Below, piece by piece: positions 21,618 to 31,400 of a stretch of 64,000 nt of DNA; the stretch's first letter is position 1; each line of letters starts with the position of its first letter. Origin of the DNA: Rahnella inusitata (lineage in GTDB: Bacteria > Pseudomonadota > Gammaproteobacteria > Enterobacterales > Enterobacteriaceae); contig NZ_JYDE01000021.1 in NCBI RefSeq assembly GCF_003263515.1, forward strand, positions 1 through 64,000, read 5' to 3'. The position numbers and the translations under genes are program-made. The notes beneath the pieces were generated by a model. It was not told where the DNA came from, ran no database searches, and saw nothing but the letters and a program-made list of their open reading frames with translations.

Positions 21618-22853
21618 TTAAACCGCCACCTCATTCTCCAGCTTCTGGCGTTTACGCAGACCGGGGAACCACGTCATCCACAGGCCAACGACGATCAGTG
21701 TTCCGACGCCGCCGATGGCTGCGGCGGGCACCGCGCCGAGCCACGCGGCCATCAGTCCAGATTCGAATTCGCCGAGCTGATTGGAGGTGTTGATGAAGAT
21801 CGAGTTCACCGCACTGACGCGGCCACGCATATCGTCAGGCGTATCGAGCTGTACCAGCGCACCGCGGATCACCATGCTGACCATGTCAAAACCGCCAAGG
21901 GCGAACAGCGCCAGCATCGACAGCCAGAGGGACGTCGAGAAGGCGAAGACCAGTGTTGCGGCACCAAAACCGGCGACGGAGGCGAACATAATTTTGCCGA
22001 CGTTGCGGTTCAGCGCGCGGTGGCTCAGCCAGAACCCGACGATCAACCCGCCGACCGCAGGCGCGCCGCGTAGTAAACCTAATCCCCATGGACCGGTGTG
22101 CAGAATATCGTGGGCGAAGATCGGCAGCAGGGCAGTCGCGCCGCCAAGAAGAACGGCGAACAGGTCGAGAGAAATCACGCCCAGCACGTCCGGTCGGTTG
22201 CGAATAAACCCGATACCGGCGAACAGCGTTTTAAAGGTCGCGGGCACGCGGCGCGGCGGGGTGTGCTCATAGCGCAACCGGCTGACCATCACGATGGAGA
22301 GTAGATACAGCGCCCCACACGCCGAGTAGGCCACACCGGCGCCTGCAACATACAGGAAACCGCCGAGCGCCGGGCCGACCATCGCTGCCGCCTGGCCGGA
22401 GACACTGTTAGCCGCCATCGCACGCGCCAGCAAATGCGGAGGCACCAGCGCAGGGAGCATCGACTGCAACGACGGCGCTTCCATTGCTTTGGCGGTGGAA
22501 ATAATAAATATCAGGCTGAGGATCACCACTTCGTTAACGTGATGGGTCAGCGTCAGATACGCCAGCGCAGCAATCGCCACCCATTCAGCGATTTGCCCTA
22601 GCAGCACCACGCGGCGGCGGTCGAACTGATCCGCCACATGACCGGCCACCAGCGCCAGCAGGACGGAAGGCAAAAACTGCACAAGCCCGATCAGCCCAAG
22701 ATCAAACGCCCGGCCTGTTATCGAATATATCTGCCAGCTGACGACAATCGACAGCATCTGAAAACCAAAACTGGACGACGCACGGGCTATCCAGAATGCA
22801 ACAAATGAGCGGTGCTGTAACAGCGAGTCCGAATTCACGGAGGGTGATGACAT
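21618..22853 (-). CDS. MFS transporter (MFS_3, enterobactin/macrolide-efflux-like)
   Basis: 411 residues with about twelve membrane helices. FVAFWIARASSSFGFQML at the start, HVADQFDRRRVVLLGQ after helix 2 and MRGRVSAVNSIFINTSNQLG before the last helices are typical of the MFS_3 group that includes EntS and the Mef macrolide pumps. It lies directly upstream of the leader/ABC-F unit in the same orientation; this order resembles the mef-msr pairs of Gram-positive bacteria. Substrate not known. Confidence 0.82.
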   Translation of the reverse strand: MSSPSVNSDSLLQHRSFVAFWIARASSSFGFQMLSIVVSWQIYSITGRAFDLGLIGLVQFLPSVLLALVAGHVADQFDRRRVVLLGQIAEWVAIAALAYLTLTHHVNEVVILSLIFIISTAKAMEAPSLQSMLPALVPPHLLARAMAANSVSGQAAAMVGPALGGFLYVAGAGVAYSACGALYLLSIVMVSRLRYEHTPPRRVPATFKTLFAGIGFIRNRPDVLGVISLDLFAVLLGGATALLPIFAHDILHTGPWGLGLLRGAPAVGGLIVGFWLSHRALNRNVGKIMFASVAGFGAATLVFAFSTSLWLSMLALFALGGFDMVSMVIRGALVQLDTPDDMRGRVSAVNSIFINTSNQLGEFESGLMAAWLGAVPAAAIGGVGTLIVVGLWMTWFPGLRKRQKLENEVAV

Positions 22854-22958
22854 GGTAAATCCCTGAAAGAATAAATTATGCTGCCGCGTCTGTTTTGTAC
22901 TGTGTTACAAACTAGCCCGGCAATTATTGGGGATGCAAATAATTAACAAAGTGACGGG

Positions 22959-23030
22959 CTGTTTCTTGCATCCGATGAAAGCAGGTTTATCGCCGGTGCA
23001 GAGCTTTGTATCGATGGCGGAATGAGTCAG
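22959..23030 (+). pseudogene. 3' remnant of a short-chain dehydrogenase gene
   Basis: About 24 codons read LFLASDESRFIAGAELCIDG then GMSQ, the canonical SDR C-terminus (LASDxSxFITGxxxxIDGG). A stop lies at 22944-22946 in frame, no start or Rossmann domain remains, and the frame runs on without the normal stop to about 23083. A decayed copy, unrelated in strand to the intact SDR gene next to it. Confidence 0.75.
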
Positions 23031-23038
23031 ATCTCAAT

Positions 23039-23064
23039 GCAAAACGACCTCCGCAGAGGTCGTT
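23039..23064 (-). terminator. Terminator of the SDR gene
   Basis: AACGACCTC / GAGGTCGTT stem (23043-23051, 23056-23064) with a four-base loop, followed on the minus strand by TTTTGC, about 33 bp past the stop of the minus-strand SDR. Confidence 0.65.
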
Positions 23065-23096
23065 ATCAAAACACTTATTCGTGATTAAAACATGGT

Positions 23097-23774
23097 TTAC
23101 CAGCGCAGCTCACGTCCGGAATACTCTACGAAATGATGTCCGCCTTTGCCACGCCATTTTTCGAACACATCGGCGATGCCGGTGGTGCTTTGCTCTATGG
23201 TCAGCGTGGCATTCTCGCCGCCCATGTCGGTCTGCACCCAGCCAGGATGGACAGACAACAGCGTCTGACCGTGCTTATCGGTTTCTTCCTTCAGCGGACG
23301 GGTCAGCATATTCAGCGCCGCTTTACTGGCGGAGTAGAGCGGATAGGTGGCAACTTCGTTTTCGTTCAGGCTGGCCAACTCCGAAGTCATCAGCGCCAGT
23401 ACGCCGGTTTTCGGTTTGAGCAGCGGAAGCAGCTCCGTCGCGCAGCGCACCGGCGAGAAGGTGTTGGTCATGAACAGTCTGACAATCTCGTCGTCACTGG
23501 CCTGATTCACATCCTGGCTGGCCGGGCCGAATGCGCCTGCATTAATAAAAATCAGGTCGAATGTGCTTTCTGAAAGCGCGTCTTTCACCGCTTTACGCTG
23601 GTCGGGATTATTAATGTCCAGTTTCACCCACTCAGCCGATTCTGGGCTGCCCGCCGGTACGGCATCACGGGTGGTCGCCGTCACCTGCCAGCCACGTTCC
23701 GTCAATACGTTCACTACGCCTAAACCGATGCCGCGTGATGCGCCAATGATGAGTGCTTTTGATGAGTCAGTCAT
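23097..23774 (-). CDS. Short-chain dehydrogenase/reductase
   Basis: 225 residues. Cofactor loop LIIGASRGIGLGVVNVLTER, NAG motif (FINAGAFGP) and catalytic YSASK (YPLYSASKAALNML) with the preceding Ser in MTSELASL are all present. The end (HPGWVQTDMGG) is typical of the csgA/carbonyl-reductase-like SDR branch. AAGGAC upstream of 23774 defines the start; the longer frame to 23861 has no signal. NAD(P)H-dependent; substrate unknown. Confidence 0.88.
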   Translation of the reverse strand: MTDSSKALIIGASRGIGLGVVNVLTERGWQVTATTRDAVPAGSPESAEWVKLDINNPDQRKAVKDALSESTFDLIFINAGAFGPASQDVNQASDDEIVRLFMTNTFSPVRCATELLPLLKPKTGVLALMTSELASLNENEVATYPLYSASKAALNMLTRPLKEETDKHGQTLLSVHPGWVQTDMGGENATLTIEQSTTGIADVFEKWRGKGGHHFVEYSGRELRW

Positions 23775-24158
23775 AGTAGTCCTTATTGTATGAGGAATTT
23801 TTCTGAGAATCGTTCCTACCCTAGCAGCTAAGCGTAGACCCTGAGCGGCAAAACGTAGCAAAAAAGCCCCTTATATTGCTGCGTGAATATCGCTAAAAAC
23901 CCCACTTCATCAATAAATTTGTGAAATAGTTTCAATGCGAATAGATAATGATTTGTAATGAGTTTTTGGCATTTTTTGCTAAAACGTCTGCGTAATTTTC
24001 GGCAGCGCAGAGGAAATTTCCCGTTTTATGGCTAACCTTATTTAAGCTGATGTCAGCTTTTATATTTAATTCTGGCTTTAGCGGTGGTTCTTAGGAGTTC
24101 AACGTACCTGATTTGCATTTTGCTAACGAAAAGTCTGGTAATAAATGGAGATGTCAAA
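23775..24158. other. Intergenic region, promoters only
   Basis: 384 bp, AT-rich, between divergent genes. GGAGATGTC is the ribosome binding site of the next gene. No further ORF, repeat or clear operator was seen. Confidence 0.5.
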
Positions 24159-25178
24159 ATGATTGAAAACCCAACCCCTGCACCGGGTCATTACAATAAT
24201 ACCGTGGTCGAACCGGTGAACAATGTTCCACTGAAACGTATTTCATGGAGCGCGATTTTTGCGGGTGTCATTATTTCGATGGTGGTTTATTTACTGCTGT
24301 CGATATTGGGCACGGCCGTGGGTGCAAGTACGATTGACCCGCTTAAAGAGCAAAATCCTCTGGACGGTCTGGGCATGGGCGCCGCAATCTGGACTGGCGC
24401 CAGTATGTTGATTTCTATTGCTGCCGGTGCGTACGCCAGCGGACGTCTGGCCCAGCGCGAAGGTGCGTTGCACGGTCTGCTGATGTTCGGGGTGAATACG
24501 CTGATTTGCGCCTGGTTCCTGCTGGTGGTCGTGAATAACGCCATGAGCGGTGCAATGAGCGTGGTGGGTTCCGGGTTACAAACGTTAGGTAGCGGAATAT
24601 CCGCCGCCGCGCCGCCGGTGACTCAGATGGTAAAAGAAAAACTGGGCGAGAATAATATTAATCTCGACAGTTTGCAGAATGAACTTGAAACGACGCTGCG
24701 TCAGACCGGCAAGCCGGAATTACAGCCCGAGAATTTGCAAAATAAAGCCGAAGGTGAGGCGAATAATGCGCAGGCTCAGGCCAATGATACGGCTAACCAT
24801 CCTCAAACCGCCGATGCGGATCTGACCAACTTTATTAAAGGTCTGATCTCACGCAATGAAGCGACATTCCAGGCCGCTGACCGCGATGCACTGAAAAATA
24901 TCATCAAAGCTCGTACCGGGAAAAGCGATCAGGAAGTCGATCAGATTGTCAGCCAGGCTGAACAAACCTATCAGCAGGCCCGTGCGAAATACGAAGAACT
25001 GAAAAAGCAGGCCGAGCAGAAAGCCCGTGAAGCCGGTGAGAAAGCGGCCGCTGCAACCGCCAAAGCCAGCTGGTTCACCTTCTTTATGTTGATCGTCGAA
25101 GCCGTTCTGGCCGGTGCCATGGGCATGTTGGGTCGTCGTACTCAACCTGAACCGGTGTTCACGCATCAGCGTCATTAA
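24159..25178 (+). CDS. Inner-membrane protein with long helical domain, function unknown
   Basis: About 339 residues. After a Pro-rich N-terminus come transmembrane segments ISWSAIFAGVIISMVVYLLL, AIWTGASMLISIAAGAYASG and LLMFGVNTLICAWFLLVVV. A long soluble stretch rich in Gln, Ala, Asn and Lys follows, ending in a coiled coil (YQQARAKYEELKKQAEQKA) and a final helix (FFMLIVEAVLAGAMGML). ATG 24159 has a ribosome binding site. Such proteins are widespread but uncharacterised; a role in envelope stress or lipid organisation would be guesswork. Confidence 0.75.
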   Translation: MIENPTPAPGHYNNTVVEPVNNVPLKRISWSAIFAGVIISMVVYLLLSILGTAVGASTIDPLKEQNPLDGLGMGAAIWTGASMLISIAAGAYASGRLAQREGALHGLLMFGVNTLICAWFLLVVVNNAMSGAMSVVGSGLQTLGSGISAAAPPVTQMVKEKLGENNINLDSLQNELETTLRQTGKPELQPENLQNKAEGEANNAQAQANDTANHPQTADADLTNFIKGLISRNEATFQAADRDALKNIIKARTGKSDQEVDQIVSQAEQTYQQARAKYEELKKQAEQKAREAGEKAAAATAKASWFTFFMLIVEAVLAGAMGMLGRRTQPEPVFTHQRH

Positions 25179-25200
25179 TCATTAAGTCAGTAAATCATCA

Positions 25201-25231
25201 AGGGGAGATAGCGATATCTCCCCTTTTTTTA
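25201..25231 (+). terminator. Strong terminator
   Basis: AGGGGAGATA pairs with TATCTCCCCT around GCGA, followed by eight Ts, shortly after the membrane-protein stop. Confidence 0.92.
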
Positions 25232-25237
25232 TGTCAT

Positions 25238-25453
25238 TCCGGTCTTCCGGTGGCGACCAGCTGGATGATCACCCGCGCCACGGACGCCGACGCCTTTATT
25301 CAGGACGGAAAGCTGGATGTGGTCTTTTTTGCCCGCACGCTGCTGACTCATCCGCACTGGCCATTCCTGGCCGCGCGCGAGCTGAAAGTCAGCCAACCGG
25401 AAACCGTACTCCCCATGCCTTATGCCTACTGGTTGCAGAACTCAGCCGGGTAA
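25238..25453 (+). pseudogene. 3' remnant of an NADH:flavin oxidoreductase (old yellow enzyme) gene
   Basis: The frame reads GLPVATSWMITRATDADAFI, DGKLDVVFFARTLLTHPHW and PFLAARELKV before a stop at 25451. This is the C-terminal phosphate-binding part of OYE/YqjM-type TIM barrels (ITxxxxAdaii..gkaDxvxxaRxllxdPxwp..aA). The upstream 300 residues are missing; the preserved fragment begins right after the terminator of the preceding gene. Confidence 0.8.
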
Positions 25454-25460
25454 TACAGGC

Positions 25461-25553
25461 AGGAAAACCGCCGTCGGACTGAGCGAACTCGACGCTGTTT
25501 TATCGCAACTTACCGTTCACGGTGGTCGCATGGAATGTGCGATGAAGCGCTAA
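25461..25553 (+). other. Possible second gene remnant
   Basis: An open frame of about 31 codons ending at 25553 (KTAVGLSELDAVLSQLTVHG, then GRMECAMKR) looks protein-like but has no start. It directly follows the OYE remnant. No family recognised. The remaining 144 bp to the next gene hold nothing I can name. Confidence 0.3.
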
Positions 25554-25697
25554 ATTTCAAACGGGCTGGAGAGACTTTCTGCCAGCCCCTGATGTGTCAT
25601 TATAAGTTCTGGTTCTCGCTGCCGATTTTCACATTGCCACCCCCATAGGCAATGGGTAATGTTGTGGTTTCGAACAACTCCCTCAGGTGAATAAAGC

Positions 25698-26468
25698 ATG
25701 ATCACCCTTAAATGGTTCAGCATCGCGTTTGTCTGCATTTTACTGCTGTCGTTTGGTTACAGCTATGCCAAAGCGACGCAAACCAAAGAAGCACCGGCGC
25801 AAAACTGGTCGACGGCGCGACGTGATTCCGCCGGGATTGCACCGGATCCGGTGAAATTTAAAAGTACCGCCATTGTGCAGATTTATGCCGCGCCGACCTA
25901 CGGCTGGCGCGGGCTGGTAGCGGTACATCCGTGGATTATTTTCAAGCGGGAAGGGGAAACACAGTTTACCCGTTACGACGTGATCAGCTGGGGCAGCACC
26001 AATGTTGTACGTCGTGACTACGCAATCCCGGACGGTTACTGGTTTGGTTCACGACCAAGAAAGCTTGTCGATCACCGTGGTGCACAAGCACAGGCGATGA
26101 TCCCGCAAATTGAAGCGGCCATCAAAAATTACCCTTACCCGCAGACCTACCACGCGTGGCCGGGGCCGAACAGCAACACCTTTATGGCGCATATTGGCCG
26201 CGAAGTGCCGGATCTGCAGCTGGACCTGCCGTCGAATGCCATTGGTAAAGATTACCGCGGGATAACGAATCCGATCGGTTTACCGCCGTCAGGGCGCGGG
26301 GTGCAGGTCTCCGTACTGGGGCTGCTGGGGGTGACACTGGGTGTCGAAGAGGGAGTTGAAGTCAATGTGCTGGGGCTGAACCTCGGTGTGGATATCAAAT
26401 CTCCCGCACTGCGCTTACCCTTCATTGGCCGTGTAGGATTCAATAATCCCGGTGCTGCTGAACTCTGA
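25698..26468 (+). CDS. DUF3750 family exported protein
   Basis: 256 residues. N-terminal hydrophobic segment WFSIAFVCILLLSFGYSYA is a signal peptide or anchor. The conserved domain shows VQIYAAPTYGWRGLVAVHPW, YDVISWGSTNVVRRDYAIPD and TYHAWPGPNSNTFMAHIGR, which I recognise as the DUF3750 pattern. The YxxWPGPNSNTF segment with His residues suggests a hydrolase-like active site, but no activity is known to me. The C-terminus is Gly/Val-rich (GLLGVTLGVEEGVEVNVLGL). Confidence 0.8.
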   Translation: MITLKWFSIAFVCILLLSFGYSYAKATQTKEAPAQNWSTARRDSAGIAPDPVKFKSTAIVQIYAAPTYGWRGLVAVHPWIIFKREGETQFTRYDVISWGSTNVVRRDYAIPDGYWFGSRPRKLVDHRGAQAQAMIPQIEAAIKNYPYPQTYHAWPGPNSNTFMAHIGREVPDLQLDLPSNAIGKDYRGITNPIGLPPSGRGVQVSVLGLLGVTLGVEEGVEVNVLGLNLGVDIKSPALRLPFIGRVGFNNPGAAEL

Positions 26469-26497
26469 GCTGATAAGCACTGAGATCGCAGGAAACA

Positions 26498-26530
26498 AAA
26501 GGGCGCTTTCCTTACGGAGAGCGCCCTTTG
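26498..26530. terminator. Bidirectional terminator
   Basis: GGGCGCT (26501-26507) and AGCGCCC (26520-26526) with an inner TTCC/GGAG pair, flanked by AAAA on the left and TTTG on the right. It lies between the convergent DUF3750 and RcnB-like genes. Confidence 0.75.
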
Positions 26531-26549
26531 TGTATAACCAGTGATCGTA

Positions 26550-26867
26550 TTACTGGAAATAGATATCGCCCGATTCGGCTTTAAGGATTTTGCCGTCGGT
26601 ATCGGTAATCATCGCGTAGTTGCCGCCGATGTAGGTCCAGTGGGTACCCGCGTCCGGCGCAGGCAGGTGACGCTGCTGCCAGTCAATAATTTCATAGGGC
26701 TTAGTGCGGTACATACCTGGCACGGCGTCGCCAATTTTATATTCGGTAGAATCGTCAAAGAACGATTGGATTTCATGAGACGTAGTGGCCGCTGATGCGG
26801 TGTGAGCAACCGTCATAAGGGAGGTCATAACCAGAGCTGACAACATAATAATTTTAGAATGACGCAT
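26550..26867 (-). CDS. RcnB-family periplasmic protein
   Basis: 105 residues with a signal peptide (IIMLSALVMTSLMTVAHTAS-A). The mature part matches E. coli RcnB closely: YKIGDAVPGMYRTKPYEIID, then WQQRHLPAPDAGTHWTYIGG and MITDTDGKILKAESGDI. RcnB modulates nickel/cobalt efflux by RcnA. No rcnA or rcnR is in the window, so this may be a paralogue with another role. Confidence 0.82.
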   Translation of the reverse strand: MRHSKIIMLSALVMTSLMTVAHTASAATTSHEIQSFFDDSTEYKIGDAVPGMYRTKPYEIIDWQQRHLPAPDAGTHWTYIGGNYAMITDTDGKILKAESGDIYFQ

Positions 26868-27142
26868 AATGTTTCCCGTTCAACACCATCAACATAACGC
26901 CCGCTGCCATTCCCTTGTCATTGCAACGAAGCCTGTTCTTTTCAGATAGGTCAGGATGATAACGACAAACGGCCTGACAGGAGGGGCGAATAATTGTGTC
27001 GAAATGCAAATGATTGAAAGGGTTTCCCTTACTGCGGGAGGGCGGGCCAGCAAACTCAGAAATATCCTTAATGCATCATGCCTCGCGTAATTTGTCCTAC
27101 CCTTAGGGTTCCTTCATACGTTTTCAGACAAGGAGCTTGTGT

Positions 27143-28051
27143 ATGAACAGCAAAAAAACCATCCCCGTTTCCCTTAACGATCCGCGCGTAGACACCTTCC
27201 CGACGCCGCCTTTTGAACAGCAGAAACAGCCGTTCCCCGGCCTCGTCAGCAAGATGATCCCGGTGCCCGATCACGGCGAAACGTCGTATAAAGGGAGTTC
27301 ACGTCTGAAGGGGCGCAAGGCGCTGGTGACCGGCGGGGATTCCGGTATCGGCAGAGCGGTGGCGATTGCTTTCGCCCGCGAAGGCGCAGATGTTGCGATC
27401 AATTACCTGCCGGATGAAGAGCCGGATGCGCAAGATGTGGTGAACCTTTTGAGTAAAGAAGGCCATAAAATTGTGGCGATCCCCGGTGATATTCGCGATG
27501 AGAAATTCTGTCAGCGTCTGGTGAAAGATGCCGCTGAGCAACTCGGCGGGCTGGATCTGCTGGTCAACAATGCCGGTCGTCAGCAGTTTTGTAATTCGAT
27601 TAAAGATCTGACTACTGAAGCCTTTGATGCCACGTTTAAAACCAACGTGTATGCGATGTTCTGGATAACAAAAGCTGCACTGGAATATCTGCCGCGTGGC
27701 AGCGCAATCATTAATACTTCTTCAGTACAGGCCTTTTTGCCGAGCGACAACCTGCTCGACTATTCGCAAACCAAAGCTTCGATCGTTGCCTTTACCAAAG
27801 GCCTGGCCAAGCAGCTGGCACCGGAAGGTATTCGCGTGAACTCTGTCGCACCGGGGCCTTACTGGACCGTTCTGCAAACCTCCGGCGGTCAGCCGCAGGA
27901 AAAAGTCGAGAAATTTGGTGAGCAGGCGCCGCTGGGTCGTCCGGGACAACCTGCCGAAATTGCGGGAATGTACGTGGCGTTAGCCTCGAATGAAAACAGC
28001 TACACCTCAGGTCAGGTGTGGTGTTCCGATGGCGGTACCGGCACGCTCTGA
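27143..28051 (+). CDS. YghA-like short-chain dehydrogenase
   Basis: 302 residues, longer than classic SDRs because of a 45-residue N-terminal arm (PFEQQKQPFPGLVSKMIPVP) typical of the YghA/general-stress group. Cofactor loop VTGGDSGIGRAVAIAFAREG, LVNNAGRQ, catalytic Ser (INTSSVQA), YxxxK (DYSQTKASIV) and the C-terminal VWCSDGGTG are intact. AAGGAG eight bases before ATG 27143 fixes the start. NADP-dependent reduction of an aldehyde or ketone is likely. Confidence 0.9.
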   Translation: MNSKKTIPVSLNDPRVDTFPTPPFEQQKQPFPGLVSKMIPVPDHGETSYKGSSRLKGRKALVTGGDSGIGRAVAIAFAREGADVAINYLPDEEPDAQDVVNLLSKEGHKIVAIPGDIRDEKFCQRLVKDAAEQLGGLDLLVNNAGRQQFCNSIKDLTTEAFDATFKTNVYAMFWITKAALEYLPRGSAIINTSSVQAFLPSDNLLDYSQTKASIVAFTKGLAKQLAPEGIRVNSVAPGPYWTVLQTSGGQPQEKVEKFGEQAPLGRPGQPAEIAGMYVALASNENSYTSGQVWCSDGGTGTL

Positions 28052-28095
28052 TATCTTTGCGTGCCTGCTTCATCCTAATAAATAAGACACTCCGG

Positions 28096-28122
28096 AAGGC
28101 GCCCTTAACAGGCGCCTTTTTT
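28096..28122 (+). terminator. Terminator after the YghA-like gene
   Basis: AAGGCGCC (28096-28103) with GGCGCCTT (28111-28118) and a T-run. Confidence 0.9.
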
Positions 28123-28478
28123 ATGTCAGGTTTTTATAATTTTTATATAAAGAAAATATTAATAACATTAATATAAAAAATCATTTCCACCCTAATCATA
28201 TTATTTTTATATTAATTTACTCGCATGAAGCTAACAGGGTGCGTATTTTTAAATTGGCAATTTTTCTTCGAGAGACTATAACTTTTTAAGGCAAATTACT
28301 TAAGACTATTCTTAAGACCTCTGACACTGGTTTGCGATTCTTTCATCACAAAAATTTTCGGGATGATAATTACTCGACGTTTTAACCTGTGTTTATTTTT
28401 AGGAAGGGTAATTAATTTACAGCGCAAAAAAATTTTAACCTCGTGGGAAACAACATCTTTATACAGGGCGAGTACATT
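28123..28478. promoter_or_regulatory. AT-rich promoter region of the giant autotransporter
   Basis: 356 bp, strikingly A/T-rich compared with the GC-rich gene that follows. It contains many A- and T-tracts and an inverted TTAAGA/TCTTAAG motif near 28303-28317. Such regions usually attract H-NS silencing. No ORF is credible here. Confidence 0.5.
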
Positions 28479-31400
28479 ATGCAAAGCGAACAGCACTCCT
28501 TTAATTCCGAAAAAATAAAACGTGAGTTGAAAGATTATCCTCTAAACAAATTGTATATCGCTCTAAAGATTATTTTGCTTTCTTCCACTCTCGGTATTCA
28601 ACATGCGTTAGCTGTTGATCTTCCTTCGGCCGGGGCCGGGTGTGATGGCGGCACCACGACCTGTAACGTGACCCTTAGCCTTGGCACTGACTTTGATGTC
28701 ATAAGCAACATCAGTGCGCCCGTCGATGCGTTAAGCGCTGATGCAACCGTGACGGGCAGTACTTTCACCATCGACAGTGGCGTGAGCGTCACGGGCGGCA
28801 CTTCGGGTTCCGGGCTTAACTTTGCCACCGACAGCAGTGCCAATACGATCACCAACAACGGCACCATTCAGGGCGGGAATGGCCTGAATTTCAACGGTGG
28901 CAATGATTTCACTGTGATCAATAATGGCCTGATTGATAGTACGGGCGGCACGACGTTTTACGGGTTAGCTAATTTCGGCAGCGGAATGACCCTGACGAAT
29001 AATGAAGGCGCGACTATTTCCGGTTCGCACGGTGTTATTAACGGCAGCGCCTCCACGGGCGGCGCCACTATCAATAATGCCGGGTCAATAACGTCAGATG
29101 AAGGCAACGCTGGCGTGGCGATTAAACTCTATGGCAGTAACAATACCATTAATCTTAATACCAGTTCTGATATTACCGGGGATATTCAGCTTGAGACGGG
29201 TCAGACAGGAAATGTGCTCAACCTTTTGGGCGGCAGTGCGTCAGTCGGGACTTTCGGTAATAATGTAAACAGTAATTCGATCAATACCCTGAACATCAAC
29301 GCTCCCGGTGTGGAATGGGATCTGACAAATACGTTGCCGGTTGCTGGCGCGATTAATCTTATCGCCGGTAATGTTGTCGTGACGGGAGATCTCAGTAGCA
29401 CGGCGCCCGGAGGAACGACAATCGGCAGCGGAACCACATTGCAGATAGGTGACGGCGGCACCGCCGGAACACTTGACAGTGTGGTCGTCAACAACGGCAC
29501 CCTGACGTTCAATCGCAGTGATGACCTGACGTTTGCCGATAATATTTCGGGGACCGGCGTTGTGGCTCAGACAGGTTCAGGCGTCACCAATCTGGCGGGA
29601 AGCGGCACCTGGAGCGGCGGTACGCAGGTCACCTCCGGCACACTGAACGGGATGGCGGCAACGAATGCGCTTGGCACCGGCACAGTCAGCGTGACGAATG
29701 GAGCGATCGTGCAACTGGGTGATGCCTCGACGTTTGCTGATTACTATTTTTCTGCCAATGCGCTTTCGCTTGATGCTTCAACCTTGCTCATGAAAGGTAC
29801 GCAGGCCACGCCGATTAGCGGCGATGTAACCTATCACTTCGACAGTCTGACCTCACCGATTTCCCTTTCAAACTCGACGCTGGATTTTGAGCAATTTGCC
29901 GGTGCGAATATTATTTTTAACGGCGATGTCGACGCCCTCAACACCAGTTCGCTGAACTATGCCGCCGACTCCGGCGCTCATACGCTGGCGATGAACGGTA
30001 ATCTCACCGGTTCCGGCACGTTCAGCGTGAATATGAGTGAAAATACCCCGGATTCACTCGGACTCGCTTTTAACGGTGCAGCGAACAATTACACCGGTAC
30101 GGTAAGTCTGAACGGTGACGCTTACACGGTGGATGTGAATACTCTGCTCGGGCAGGCGTCGTGGTCGATTAATGGTGCGCAGACGCTGAACTTTAACGGT
30201 TCCAATACCCATGCCGCCACGGCGATAAGCACCGGCAGCGGCAGTATTGTGAATATCACCGATGCGGATACGACTTTACAGGTCGGCGCCGGGACGGTGA
30301 ATGGCGTGATTGGCGGCCTGGGAAGTCTGACGAAAAGCAGTACCGGCATTTTGACGCTCAATGGCGTGAATACCTATACCGGGACGACAGAAATCGCCGG
30401 CGGCACGATCAATCTGGGCGTTGCAAACGCCATTGCCACCAGTAGCTCGGTAAAAATGGATACCAATACCACGCTGGGCTTTAGGAATTTCGACCAGACA
30501 TTGCAGAACCTCAACGGGACGGGGACCATTACGTTGGGGACGGGTGATCTGACCGCGCAAAATAATACTGACACTCAGTTCAGCGGCAAAATTACTGGCA
30601 CCGGCGATGTGATTAAAACAGGTACCGGCGAACTGTCTCTTTCCGGCAACGCCAACTCAGTGGGTGCCACGACGGTGAATGCCGGTAACCTGCATTTCGC
30701 TCAAAACGGCGCTTACACTACGACGAATCTGACGGTTAACACCGGCGGCGCAGCGCAACTCGACAGCAATGCGCACGTCACCTCTAGCGGCGTGGCGGAT
30801 ATTGAGGGCGAACTGAATGTCGCGCTCGGCGGCACGACGCCAAAAATCACCGCCGATACTGCCACGCTGGGTGCAGGTTCCACGCTGGACGTCAGCGGTT
30901 TTAGTTCGGTTACGGCGACCAAGGCCAGCGACCTGAATGGCACGCGCACGGTTATCCTGCAAACCACGAACGGGATCACCGGCGACTTTGGCACGGTGAC
31001 GGGCGTAACGGGCAGCAACGTGGATTACTATTTCAACGATGCCAAACTTTCTGCCGATGGCAAAAATTACAGTCTGGGCAGCGAGCTGGCGTGGACGTCC
31101 GGCACGTCGCAGGCGACCGGTAATTTCACCCTTGCAGATGCGGGGGATGCGTTTGATGTTGACGTGGCGCTGGGCGATGAAACCGCTAACGGCACGACGT
31201 GGGACGGCACATCGCTGACCAAACTGGGCGCGGGGAACCTGACGCTGTCCAAAACCAATACCTTCACCGGCAGCACTGACATTGAGGCGGGAACGCTGAC
31301 TACCGGCATCGCCAATGCGTTTGCCACCAGCTCGGCGGTGAACGTCGCCTCCGGCGCGACGCTTGCGTTAAATAATTTCAGCCAGACGGCGCAGGATTTG

